A DNA stretch of 64,000 bases from UBA4292 sp002395865 (GCA_946533395.1 CAMNBU010000002.1:41036-105035); one strand, 5' to 3'; positions 26,369-34,513 are shown, numbered from the stretch's first letter. The notes: a model not told the origin generated them from the sequence alone. Numbers and translations are program-made.

Positions 26369-27499
26369 CTACTTCAGCTCGAAAAATACATTCTGACCTA
26401 TATCATCCACGACGAACACATCCCCCGTGACCATATCCACATATCCCGTGGTATACAGCTTTCCGTTGAATACATAGGACTCCTCCGCAGTCTTCTCACC
26501 CATATTAAAGACCCACATGGGGCGGAAGGTCTTCTCTATGGCCATACCACGCTCCTCAGGAAAATGCGTTATGCAGGCATACTTTATATCGATATCCCAT
26601 ATCTTATACGGATGCTCCGGAGCCAGATAATCCGACAGCAGCCACGCGGCACTTTCGAGGGTTATAAACTTCGTGTCGGAGGGGAATTCCTTGAAACTGT
26701 CTCCTTTGGGGTTATTGTAATAAAAATCAGCAATCGAGCCCGCATGATTCTTTCCATCGATTATTACACGGATCAAACTAGGCTTTGAAAGTCCATTTAT
26801 CATAGTGAATGTACACTCATTACTTACACTCAAACCCTTTACATTTTTGTTGAACACAAAACAAAGCGCTTCCTCTCCGTCATCATACTTGATTGTAGTA
26901 ATCGAGAAAAGTTCTGGCTTTTCATACTCATTAAGAACGAAAGTCAATTGGGTCAGAAGATTAAGACAGTAGTCCTCCGCCTCCCCTACATTTACCTCTT
27001 CACCGGCTAGCGTGTAATTCTTTTCTCGATAGTTATTATTTAAGTTCAAACTATATGTATTTACTGAATGCGCCTCCTTATGAACAGTGCTATCAAATAT
27101 ATTAAGATGTCCGATCCCCCCCATGCTGATCCAGTACTTATCATCTCTGTATTCCATTGCTGCCGAACCGGTTTCGTATGAAATTTTTACATCTTCATCA
27201 GTCAAAGATATGTCATAAAGATTTTTAGCAATGTCTTTTACTGAAGAACAACACCATTCTTCATCAAATACATCTTCTCCCCATCCACCTTCAAATGTAT
27301 ACAGAGCCGAGACCTTTGTAATATCTATGGTCTCCGGCAGGTAAAGATTCTGATACTCTTCCTTAAGCACATCATTTGCCGTGGTATATATTTCCGGCAG
27401 GGTTACATACTGTGTTTCATGCTTTTGGGCGCAGCCTGAAAAGGAACCTGTCAAAACGACCGCAAGAGCAATAACCGCGCTTTTTCCGTTTTTTATCAT
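26369..27499 (-). CDS. Hypothetical lipoprotein with ABC transporter
   Basis: A 376-residue lipoprotein: lipobox TGSFSGC near residue 22. The ATG at 27499 is chosen because the ribosome site AGGAGG lies six codons inside the alternative upstream ATG. No domain is recognised. The body is beta-rich, with a WCCSS motif near residue 80 and a C-terminal repeat-like YVDMVTGDVFVVDDIGQ resembling a PepSY/YpeB-like ending. It is followed by two permeases and an ATPase, so it may be their extracellular sensor or substrate-binding part. Confidence 0.65.
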   Translation of the reverse strand: MIKNGKSAVIALAVVLTGSFSGCAQKHETQYVTLPEIYTTANDVLKEEYQNLYLPETIDITKVSALYTFEGGWGEDVFDEEWCCSSVKDIAKNLYDISLTDEDVKISYETGSAAMEYRDDKYWISMGGIGHLNIFDSTVHKEAHSVNTYSLNLNNNYREKNYTLAGEEVNVGEAEDYCLNLLTQLTFVLNEYEKPELFSITTIKYDDGEEALCFVFNKNVKGLSVSNECTFTMINGLSKPSLIRVIIDGKNHAGSIADFYYNNPKGDSFKEFPSDTKFITLESAAWLLSDYLAPEHPYKIWDIDIKYACITHFPEERGMAIEKTFRPMWVFNMGEKTAEESYVFNGKLYTTGYVDMVTGDVFVVDDIGQNVFFELK

Positions 27500-27651
27500 A
27501 GTGTAAAACCTCCTCATACAATTATTTCTTTAATCAGCGCCTCTCCCGGGGCCCCGAATTTCCGTTTTTCTTCCCTCTATACATAAAGTCAACAATTCAT
27601 AATAAAAATTACGCCGAAATCGCATGTTCTTAAAAAAATACAATTTAATTC

Positions 27652-27677
27652 AAAAAACCGGGCCCTTTCGGACCCGG
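27652..27677 (-). terminator. Terminator, cassette copy 1
   Basis: CCGGGTCC-GAAA-GGGCCCGG followed by TTTTTT on the minus strand, 21 bases past the stop of the membrane protein gene. The same terminator recurs at 31516, 33461 and 34489. The ECF-type promoter that follows it elsewhere is degraded here (CGTAAT instead of TGTAAC). Confidence 0.85.
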
Positions 27678-27698
27678 AAGTCATTTTCATGGGCAATT

Positions 27699-28490
27699 CT
27701 ATGACTTTCTTTTGATTTTAAATATGCATACCCCCGTTCCAATTACCGCTACGGTTCCAAGTATGGCATACAGTATCATATTATTTGCCACGTTTTGTGA
27801 TTCCCCCCTAAGTGGTACGCCTCCGTTCATCTCCGGATCTATTGCATCCTCATCAAAAATACTATCCATCATATTCCAGAACTCTTCGGTTTCGTACAAT
27901 CTGTAATCCTCCATTCCATACTCGCTATAAGCTCCAAAAGAGCACGGAACTATATACTCACCCTTATCAGTGTCTATATCCACCAGTTGTATACGATAAA
28001 TATCATCAACGAAGATATCTATATCCTTTATTGACAGGCCTTTATCAACGCAGGATTGGATAATACTTTCCACATCAAGAATCGGTCCCTCTGCGTCATC
28101 GGCAGACACCCCCATTCCCATATATGTCAGATGTGCATTTTCGCATTTATAAATCGCTCTGCCTTTTTTATCTTCGTTTGTAACGAGCGGAAGTATAAAT
28201 CTTCCATAATCCTCCGACATATCCGCCAAAGAATTACCATTTTTATGTCCTGTTATGATCAATCCTTTTAATGGAGTCATAAGATATGCTTTATCTAAAA
28301 AAATCTCTTTAACTGAATAAAGTCCTTCCATATTTTGTCTTTCGGTAACCAATGAGGCCGCTGTTTTTTCTATGTCCTCCATATCTATGCCTGTTTCATA
28401 ACTCAGATCATAAATATACTCCCCCGCGCTTGTTGCTATCGGCAGTATTAAAGTCATCAAACAACATAGCAAATAAATATATAGTTTCAT
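27699..28490 (-). CDS. Exported membrane protein of unknown function (signal peptide, C-terminal helix)
   Basis: A 263-residue protein. GGAGGTGCTAATT precedes the ATG at 28490. A signal peptide (residues 1-22) is followed by an extracellular region of about 210 residues without a recognised domain. A C-terminal helix (ILYAILGTVAVIGTGVCIF) and KIKRKS tail follow, a type I topology with no LPXTG motif. It is the last gene of the sigma/protease operon. Its 3' end and terminator are duplicated in damaged form at 33508-33727. Confidence 0.65.
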   Translation of the reverse strand: MKLYIYLLCCLMTLILPIATSAGEYIYDLSYETGIDMEDIEKTAASLVTERQNMEGLYSVKEIFLDKAYLMTPLKGLIITGHKNGNSLADMSEDYGRFILPLVTNEDKKGRAIYKCENAHLTYMGMGVSADDAEGPILDVESIIQSCVDKGLSIKDIDIFVDDIYRIQLVDIDTDKGEYIVPCSFGAYSEYGMEDYRLYETEEFWNMMDSIFDEDAIDPEMNGGVPLRGESQNVANNMILYAILGTVAVIGTGVCIFKIKRKS

Positions 28491-28503
28491 AATTAGCACC
28501 TCC

Positions 28504-29115
28504 TTATATATCGAAAACATATGTACAAAAAACTGTACCATCATACATACGCCCGTTAAATGACCCATTCACAAAACTACTGTATGTACATTCATAATCA
28601 GTATTGTCGTCCGGCCAAGGATCATAGTACCAGATCATACTGGCATAAGAACCATAACTGAAATAACCATGCATTGTCACGGCATGTCCACTTTCTCTTA
28701 CTCCGTTAACGTATTTGCCCGCCACAAGAATAGTTACTAACCCCTGATCAACTTTATCAGTCAGATACGAAAACGATTTTACGCCAGATGTTGTACTTAT
28801 GCCACAATTCTGATAAGACATCAGATACATAGAGATATACTCCGCTGCAAGTTCAATATCAGTCAATGTTCCCCCATAGTTTCCTATCGATCCCTTAATG
28901 TGGTCAACAGCTTCACTTTGCGTAATTGATGTATTTATCGTATATTTTGCAGAATTCTTTGCCGATGCAACCCAACACCATTTTGTCATTTGCTGCATCT
29001 CCTTAGTATAGTTTAAGATAACCTGGCTGGCCATGACTGTAGCGGAAGATGCTCCCAAAATAACAAAAAATGCCAATAACCCACCCCAAACAGTGTAATA
29101 TCTCCTATAGTTCAT
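28504..29115 (-). CDS. Secreted papain-like cysteine protease
   Basis: A 203-residue protein. GAATGGAGGTTATAT precedes the ATG at 29115. A signal peptide covers residues 1-31. The catalytic Cys is in MTKWCWVASAKNSAKY near residue 50, followed by the conserved GNYGGTLTDIELAAEYI. The His is in ESGHAVTMHGYF near 150 and the Asp in WYYDPWPDDN near 170. This layout matches the papain-like C39/C70 (staphopain/AvrRpt2-type) peptidases. It follows the protease/anti-sigma gene and would be secreted. Confidence 0.8.
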   Translation of the reverse strand: MNYRRYYTVWGGLLAFFVILGASSATVMASQVILNYTKEMQQMTKWCWVASAKNSAKYTINTSITQSEAVDHIKGSIGNYGGTLTDIELAAEYISMYLMSYQNCGISTTSGVKSFSYLTDKVDQGLVTILVAGKYVNGVRESGHAVTMHGYFSYGSYASMIWYYDPWPDDNTDYECTYSSFVNGSFNGRMYDGTVFCTYVFDI

Positions 29116-29172
29116 ATATAACCTCCATTCAACATATATCCGTTCCCCAAATTTATTATAAGGAACCCACAC

Positions 29173-29434
29173 CTCCCGCTAATCAAAATAGCTTTTATTA
29201 AACTGTACCCATCAGAAAAAACGCCCTATTAGTTCGCATCCTGAGGCCACTCCCTATGGCTATCATAAAAAACTCCTTCTGTCATTTAGACCATAAGTGG
29301 ATTATTTGGAGGCATTTAAACAGGCCTCCAGATTGGTTGTAATAATTCTCCGTTATATAATCAAATCTCCATCGGATTTACCTCCCATGCTCCCTGTCAA
29401 TATAGGAAGACTTTTTGCCAAAAAACCTCTCCTG
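29173..29434. other. Gene-free stretch between two protease genes
   Basis: No convincing gene. At 29179-29193 the sequence repeats the end of the trypsin-like gene (TATTTTGATTAG, Tyr-Phe-Asp-stop, followed by a GGGAGG-like site), as if a duplicated 3' end remains here. A weak hairpin GGAGGC/GCCTCC lies near 29310-29332. Confidence 0.35.
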
Positions 29435-30842
29435 CTAATCAAAATAACTGTCTGTTATGGCGCTTAATGAAAGAGCCTGCGCTATATAACAGTATTTTGA
29501 AAAGGTGGAAAAATAACCATTTTCATCCTCTCCCCCGGTAGATATAATGCCAAGAAGCTTGCATGTGCCATTCCCCGAAGACACATAGACCGGTGAGCCG
29601 CTGTAACCGGGTACTATGCTTATACTCGTCTTAGTCTGATTATAAAAATGCTTGTTATCTCTGACTGATGTGTAATAAAGACTTTGAATCGTCCCTGACT
29701 TCACTCCTGATGTATTATTATACATTTTTATCGTAGTTCCTACAGAATACTCCGTAGCATATGAAGAGTAACTGTCAACTGTAAGATTGCCACAATATGC
29801 CGTTACTTCAGCATTCGTTCCCTTAGAAAGAAATGCGGCATCCGCATTGGATGTATTATAGTATGCGGTCGCCGTTACATAACCTACCGTAGTGCCGCCA
29901 TATGTGAAGTTTTCGTACATATTGTTGCCTTCATGACCACTTATAACGAAACCCTCATAGTTGCCGTTTGTTATAGCACAAAACCCTAGTTTCGATGAGT
30001 CATTCGAGCTACTACTTGTTATATTATAACCCCCCCCGTATATATGTGCTGGCCTCATATTCTCTATTAATATTTTTAAATATAATAAATGGTCTGTCAA
30101 CATATTTTTTTACGATAGCTATATCATTATCATCACAGTCCTCTATTCCCACAACAACCTGATTGTTAGAAACATCTTCATACACGCAGGAAACGCGGAC
30201 GCCCTCATCTATAATACTTGGAAGGTATGCGTTTATCTGTCTAATCGTCTGAATTAATGTATTGTAAGAATAGTGGAAGGGCACGATCTCATATCCATTG
30301 TTCCCTATAGCTTCCTTTATCCTGTCGACCTCCTCTTCACAGGTATCACACAGAATGACCACAAGATGTCCGTCATCAGCTATAAACGCCCCACCGAAAT
30401 TATCATCGTAGTGCGGATAAGGATCAGTGTTGTCATACACACCATAATACTTCATAAGCTTCTGATAGAGCTCTATGCTCTTCTCCTGCGAGTAGTCGGT
30501 ACCTATCATATTCAGCCTGGCTTCTCCGTAGGCCTCGAACTCATAGTTGGAGGGAGTTTTCACCACATCCGCAAGCTCTTCCGCCACAGTCTGTTCCGCT
30601 TCTGTATCTGCATCTGTCTCCGTCACATCCAGAACGGCTATGCATCCCTGCTGAGGCTCATTGCCTTTACCACCTGTAATACCAAAGAAGCCTATGGCTC
30701 CTGTTACAGCTGCGGTCAAAACTGCAGCAGCCGCTAATACCGCATGCCTTATACGCCTTTTTCGTCTTTTTACGCCACAGAAATCGTAACACAGTATCAG
30801 ATCATCATCTATGTCATTCAATGCCTCTAATATCTCATACAT
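29435..30842 (-). pseudogene. Anti-sigma-like membrane protein fused to trypsin-like serine protease, frame broken at a G8 tract
   Basis: Read as two frames. Part 1 (30024-30842, 272 residues) has a cytoplasmic N-terminus MYEILEALNDIDDDLI like clostridial ECF anti-sigma partners, then a basic stretch, one membrane helix (about 36-55) and a roughly 210-residue extracellular pro-domain. Part 2 (29435-30103) is an S1 protease of alpha-lytic/streptogrisin type: His in FVISGHEG, Asp in SNADAAF, Ser in PGYSGSP. The frames meet at eight G (30030-30037). With seven G they join as one 468-residue protein. Part 2 alone has no signal peptide. This may be a phase-variable gene, programmed slippage, a true mutation or a sequencing error. 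Confidence 0.7.
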
Positions 30843-31404
30843 CTATCCCCTCATCCTCCAGTCTTTTTCTGAGTTTTTCCTTGCACCTGTGAAGTATGAC
30901 TTTCACATTACTCGTCTTGATGCCCAGTTTATCGGCTATCTCGCTCTCTTTTTCCAGATACCAGTATCTTCCTACAAAAACCGCTCTTTCCTGTTCTCCC
31001 AGAGACCATATAAACGCATTAAATGTATCCCTGATCACTATCCTGTCATCCATCATATCCGGCGGCGCAGCAAGTATCTCTTCCAGGCCTTCTACCGGAC
31101 GACTGTCCATTTCAGCGTGTCGCTTCTGTGTATTTTTCGTCCTGAGCCGTTTTATGGATATGTATCTGTTGACTTTAAGCGCGTACGCCAAGAGATTGAT
31201 CTGCTTATTCTCCATACTGCAGATATTCTCCCAAAGCTGAAAATAGGTATCATTAACACACTCCAAAGCATCCTCCCTGCTTTGAAGCACATTTTCAGCT
31301 GCGCACAACAGCATTTCACCATACTTTTTCTCAGTCTCTTCTATCGCCCTCTCATCTCTGCAGCGATACAGGGCGACGATCTCATTATCCTCCAGCCTTC
31401 TCAC
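30835..31404 (-). CDS. ECF-family RNA polymerase sigma factor
   Basis: A 189-residue sigma-70 family protein. Region 2 shows DALECVNDTYFQLWENI near residue 48, then NLLAYALKVNRYISIKRLR. Region 4 near residue 140 is ERAVFVGRYWYLEKESEIADKLGIK, with the helix-turn-helix and VKVILHRCKEKLRKRLE. The frame opens at GTG 31404, but an in-frame CTG 18 bases upstream, with AGAGGA before it, is an alternative start. The downstream anti-sigma-like/protease gene overlaps its end by eight bases. An ECF-type promoter lies just upstream, suggesting autoregulation. Confidence 0.9.
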   Translation of the reverse strand: MRRLEDNEIVALYRCRDERAIEETEKKYGEMLLCAAENVLQSREDALECVNDTYFQLWENICSMENKQINLLAYALKVNRYISIKRLRTKNTQKRHAEMDSRPVEGLEEILAAPPDMMDDRIVIRDTFNAFIWSLGEQERAVFVGRYWYLEKESEIADKLGIKTSNVKVILHRCKEKLRKRLEDEGIDV

Positions 31405-31451
31405 CTCGCTTTCGGAAGAAAACAGTTCGAACTTGTCCTCTACCTATAAAG

Positions 31452-31477
31452 TACCCAAAAAAGTCCAAAAGGTTACA
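31452..31477 (-). promoter_or_regulatory. ECF-type promoter, copy 2 (sigma factor operon)
   Basis: Minus strand TGTAAC (31477-31472), 16 bases, GGTA (31455-31452). This matches the general ECF pattern (for example SigW TGAAAC-N16-CGTA). The spacer sequence differs from copies 3 and 4, but its length is the same. About 48 bases upstream of the sigma GTG. Confidence 0.65.
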
Positions 31478-31515
31478 CAGAAATCGCATGTTTTTAAAAA
31501 AATACAATTTGAATC

Positions 31516-31541
31516 AAAAAACCGGGCCCTTTCGGACCCGG
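31516..31541 (-). terminator. Terminator, cassette copy 2
   Basis: CCGGGTCC-GAAA-GGGCCCGG plus six T on the minus strand. It ends the lipoprotein/mobile element transcript just before the sigma factor promoter. Confidence 0.85.
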
Positions 31542-31603
31542 AAGAAAATATTTCAAGCGTTTCTTCCCGTATTATTCACGGCGATATTATTTCTTGTTTA
31601 AAG

Positions 31604-31767
31604 GTAACTATTCAGCACCCGCCCATCCCATTCGCAAAACCTCTGCCAAAGGCATCGGTTTTTGCTCATGTGACGGACGTCTGCTATTAGAACCACACAG
31701 AAATAACCATCCGAGTTCATGCAAGCATGACTCGTCTGGTCATTCCTGTATGGTTCTGAATAGTTAC
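31604..31767. mobile_element. MITE-like element, copy 2 (inverted)
   Basis: 164 bp with the same GTAACTATTCAG / CTGAATAGTTAC ends as the copy at 10871, in the opposite orientation. No matching 8-bp duplication is seen here (GTTTAAAG against GATCAATT). The large hairpin is kept: one pair that is G-C in copy 1 is A-T here, and the loop CCC became a shorter TT form. It lies two bases past the stop codon of the lipoprotein gene. Confidence 0.88.
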
Positions 31768-31769
31768 GA

Positions 31770-32420
31770 TCAATTAGCAAAAAGCTTCTTAAACTCCTCA
31801 ACACTCATGCCGTCATATTCTGCATCCTCTTTCAGTACAGAGAATAGTGTACCATCATTTGTATAGAATATATTTTCTGCATACAGCATGTATTCATCCT
31901 CCGGATAATCAGGCCCTTTATCCCTCACAAATATGATCAGACGGTCACCGGCCACCATGTCTTTAAAAAGGCCCTCCATCATATAATTCGTCACGCAGGT
32001 AAACTTCTCCCCTAAATCATACGCATACGGATTATAAATGTACTCGACCGGTTTAAACTCATAATACAGATTTGTCCAGTCGATATCATCGCCCATAAGT
32101 TCTGTATGAGTATCTTTTGAATTACTGTTTCCCGTGAACTCTGCCAGTATCGCACAGCCCTCTTCATCCACATAGCTCCTTTCGGGCGAAACATAGATCA
32201 GATCCATGGGAAGCGCAAAAAGATCAACTTTACTCTTAACGACCGGCTGAGTCTCTTCAGGTTCAGAAGAAGTTGTCATCTCTTCCATGCTGCTTTCAGT
32301 TGTTTGAGCAATAGCTGTACTTTGCTGATTATCATTCTCTGCCGATGATGGTGCACATCCCGCCGTTGCCAGAAGTAAAAGCATCAATTCAACATGAATT
32401 ACAGGTTTAATTTTTTTCAT
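31770..32420 (-). CDS. Hypothetical lipoprotein of the protease island
   Basis: A 216-residue protein with lipobox LLATAGC at residues 17-23, then a Ser/Thr/Glu-rich linker to about residue 62 and a folded domain of about 150 residues with no recognised family. AGGAGGCGTTTTAACT precedes the ATG. It lies 28 bases after the metalloprotease gene and is probably co-transcribed with it from the copy 3 promoter. The stop codon sits beside the mobile element, so the C-terminus may have been altered by insertion. Confidence 0.65.
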   Translation of the reverse strand: MKKIKPVIHVELMLLLLATAGCAPSSAENDNQQSTAIAQTTESSMEEMTTSSEPEETQPVVKSKVDLFALPMDLIYVSPERSYVDEEGCAILAEFTGNSNSKDTHTELMGDDIDWTNLYYEFKPVEYIYNPYAYDLGEKFTCVTNYMMEGLFKDMVAGDRLIIFVRDKGPDYPEDEYMLYAENIFYTNDGTLFSVLKEDAEYDGMSVEEFKKLFAN

Positions 32421-32448
32421 AGTTAAAACGCCTCCTTAAAATATACGA

Positions 32449-33180
32449 TCAAGTTGATAGATTTTGATAATATTTCTTGTAGAGATCCGACTTGTCATGT
32501 GCCGCAGGGGTTTTAGGTATCGGATTAGTCGCATCCGTCGAATAAAAGCCTTGCTTCATCACAGATGGAGTAGTTGCTGGTATCGGATAATAAGTATGAG
32601 GGTGCCCGAGACCGATAGCATGGCCTATTTCATGTGCTGTCGTCTTCTGAATACGATTGTTTAATTCTGATGTAGTAATGCTACCATATCCAAAATCGGT
32701 CAGATCGTCTGTAAGCAGTATGGTCGCGCTCTTAATGTATGTCTGCGAGCTGGCCTGCGCATAGGTCTTTATCATAGAGCCATCCATTCCAAACAGAATA
32801 GAGTACCCCAAGGTATTTGGAGATATATTATGAGCCGTTCTCAAAGAGTCCGTCATAACCGTAATATTTACATTGCTGTTAGAGTATGAACTTACATACT
32901 GAGTCGTTATAAGCACTGTCCCATTATGCATGCCGCTCCATGCAGATACTCCGGCTTGATACTGAGATGAATACTTGTTTCCTGCGGTCGTATTCGGAAA
33001 ATAAGTATAAACCTTCAGCTCAGGTCCATAATAACTTGTTGTATCATAGAACTTAAGTGGATATGTTATGTAGGTCGATGGTCCATTGGGAACATAATAC
33101 ATTTCGTGACCACTGGCAGTTGTCGATAATACAACACAAAGTATAGTAACCACCACCGCCCATTTCAAGTAGTATTTCAT
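32449..33180 (-). CDS. Secreted zinc metalloprotease, metzincin (matrixin-like)
   Basis: A 243-residue protein with a signal peptide (residues 1-24). The zinc-binding motif is HEIGHAIGLGH near residue 187, and a Met-turn candidate TPSVMKQG follows about 20 residues later. This HEXXHXXGXXH arrangement marks the metzincins. GAGGGAGGGAAAAGCAA precedes the ATG. The ECF-type promoter copy 3 lies about 215 bases upstream with no intervening gene, so it is a likely target of the island's sigma factor. Confidence 0.85.
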   Translation of the reverse strand: MKYYLKWAVVVTILCVVLSTTASGHEMYYVPNGPSTYITYPLKFYDTTSYYGPELKVYTYFPNTTAGNKYSSQYQAGVSAWSGMHNGTVLITTQYVSSYSNSNVNITVMTDSLRTAHNISPNTLGYSILFGMDGSMIKTYAQASSQTYIKSATILLTDDLTDFGYGSITTSELNNRIQKTTAHEIGHAIGLGHPHTYYPIPATTPSVMKQGFYSTDATNPIPKTPAAHDKSDLYKKYYQNLST

Positions 33181-33396
33181 TTGCTTTTCCCTCCCTCTTA
33201 CCGATATATCCTGTGATATTAATGAAACAATCTGTTCAAGTCAGTTTTCTTCATAATATTGGTTTATTTTGTTTGTTTAGACATTATTCATCCAGAAAAC
33301 TGATATGTAACCAGCCATTGCCAAATAACCATTGACTTCATCTCCCTTCGTTCCATATAAAGAAAAACAGTTCGAACTTGTCCTCTACCTATAAAG

Positions 33397-33422
33397 TACC
33401 CAAAAGCGACCAAAAGGTTACA
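33397..33422 (-). promoter_or_regulatory. ECF-type promoter, copy 3 (metalloprotease/lipoprotein)
   Basis: Minus strand TGTAAC (33422-33417), exactly 16 bases, GGTA (33400-33397), followed by the shared CTTTATAGGTAGAGGACAAG stretch. Confidence 0.65.
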
Positions 33423-33460
33423 CAGAAATCGCATGTTCTAAAAAAAATACAATTTAAATC

Positions 33461-33486
33461 AAAAAACCGGGCCCTTTCGGACCCGG
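33461..33486 (-). terminator. Terminator, cassette copy 3
   Basis: Same hairpin, CCGGGTCC-GAAA-GGGCCCGG with six T, past the stop of the pseudogene copy at 33508. Confidence 0.85.
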
Positions 33487-33507
33487 AAGTCATTTTCATG
33501 GGCAATT

Positions 33508-33727
33508 CTATGACTTTCTTTTGATTTTAAATATGCATACCCCCGTTCCAATTACCGCTACGGATCCAAGTATGGCATACAGTATCATATGATTTGCCAC
33601 GTTTTGTGATTTTCCCCTAAGTGGTACGCCTCCATTCCATACTCACTATAAGCTCCAAAAGAGCACGGAACTATATACTCACCCTTATCAGTGTCTATAT
33701 CCACCAGTTGTATTTCATCAATGTAAC
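33508..33727 (-). pseudogene. Partial, deleted copy of the 27699-28490 membrane protein gene
   Basis: The 3' end, stop codon and terminator are almost identical to 27652-27824. The copy then jumps to sequence matching 27913-27993 and ends near 33727. The missing 88 bases (27825-27912 in the intact gene) are bounded by CCTCC in both places and break the frame. No 5' end is present. It is a remnant of a segmental duplication. Confidence 0.85.
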
Positions 33728-33852
33728 CATAATAACTGTAGTTATTCAAACCGTCATTTTCTCTTCCCTATCAACATCGGACCAGCTAAAGCCACATTTT
33801 TCATGTTATGAGGTCCAGTACATGCATAAGTCCAAAACCATCATGTACGGAG

Positions 33853-34248
33853 TCAATCAGTTTTCTCTATAGCACGCAGTATAATAACAGCCAGCATTAA
33901 TAAAGCAATGAACAACTGAGTCAAAGTTATTTTTATTCCTTCTTTTTGAATTATAAGCGACAGAACAAAAGCCAGTTCCGAAACAACGGCAACTCCTATC
34001 GCTTCTTTTTTTGTTACAGTAATAAAACGTTTAGGATGTATACCATAAAAAATGGATGCCATTAGGTTGATGACCATCAAACCAAAACATATTGCATCTA
34101 TTGTATTTAATCCAAACGCTTTTATATAACTCGCATACTGATAAGAGGCTCCTCCATAGTTAAAACATCTTGCATAAGGATTTAATGCCAATACAATGCA
34201 TAACACTTCAAAAGCGATGCAAATATGATGATATCTTATTTTCTTCAT
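33853..34248 (-). CDS. Small integral membrane protein
   Basis: A 131-residue protein with four predicted membrane helices, starting MKKIRYHHICIAFEVL. GGGAGTG lies upstream of the ATG at 34248; an alternative ATG lies 15 bases earlier. No family is recognised. It follows the copy 4 ECF-type promoter by about 180 bases, so it is a possible member of the sigma regulon. Confidence 0.55.
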   Translation of the reverse strand: MKKIRYHHICIAFEVLCIVLALNPYARCFNYGGASYQYASYIKAFGLNTIDAICFGLMVINLMASIFYGIHPKRFITVTKKEAIGVAVVSELAFVLSLIIQKEGIKITLTQLFIALLMLAVIILRAIEKTD

Positions 34249-34424
34249 ACCACTCACTCCCATCTTAAAATGTATATGTATAGATTGATCCTATTACATA
34301 TGAAAATGATACAGTTGTTGCGTTATTCCACCCAAAATGAGCAAGAAGACTGTATCCTAATGCTCCTATCTTATCACCCCGCTTTCGGAAGAAAACAGTT
34401 CGAACTTGTCCTCTACCTATAAAG

Positions 34425-34450
34425 TACCCAAAAGCACCTGAAAAGTTACA
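34425..34450 (-). promoter_or_regulatory. ECF-type promoter, copy 4
   Basis: Minus strand TGTAAC (34450-34445), 16 bases, GGTA (34428-34425). The spacer (TTTTCAGGTGCTTTTG) differs from copies 2 and 3 while both boxes and the spacing are kept. Confidence 0.62.
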
Positions 34451-34488
34451 CAGAAATCGCATGTTTTTAAAAAAATACATTTCAAAGC

Positions 34489-34513
34489 AAAAACCGGGCC
34501 CTTTCGTACCCGG
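34489..34513 (-). terminator. Terminator, cassette copy 4
   Basis: CCGGGTAC-GAAA-GGGCCCGG with five T, one stem mismatch relative to the other copies. It would end the FeoAB-DUF6472 transcript. Confidence 0.7.

Larger units (their letters stand above)
33181..33507. other. Leader/promoter region of the metalloprotease gene
   Basis: AT-rich, with no supported gene. It contains the copy 3 ECF-type promoter and terminator. The stretch between promoter and ATG (about 215 bases) has only very short frames. Confidence 0.5.

Noticed and set aside
34265..34480. 71-codon minus-strand frame starting MYFFKNMRFL
   Set aside because: It runs through the ECF-type promoter repeat and has no ribosome site; the matching frame is not kept in the other promoter copies.
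26369..34513. Possible CRISPR or prophage content in the AT-rich island
   Set aside because: The repeats are not evenly spaced, and there are no cas, integrase or phage structural genes.
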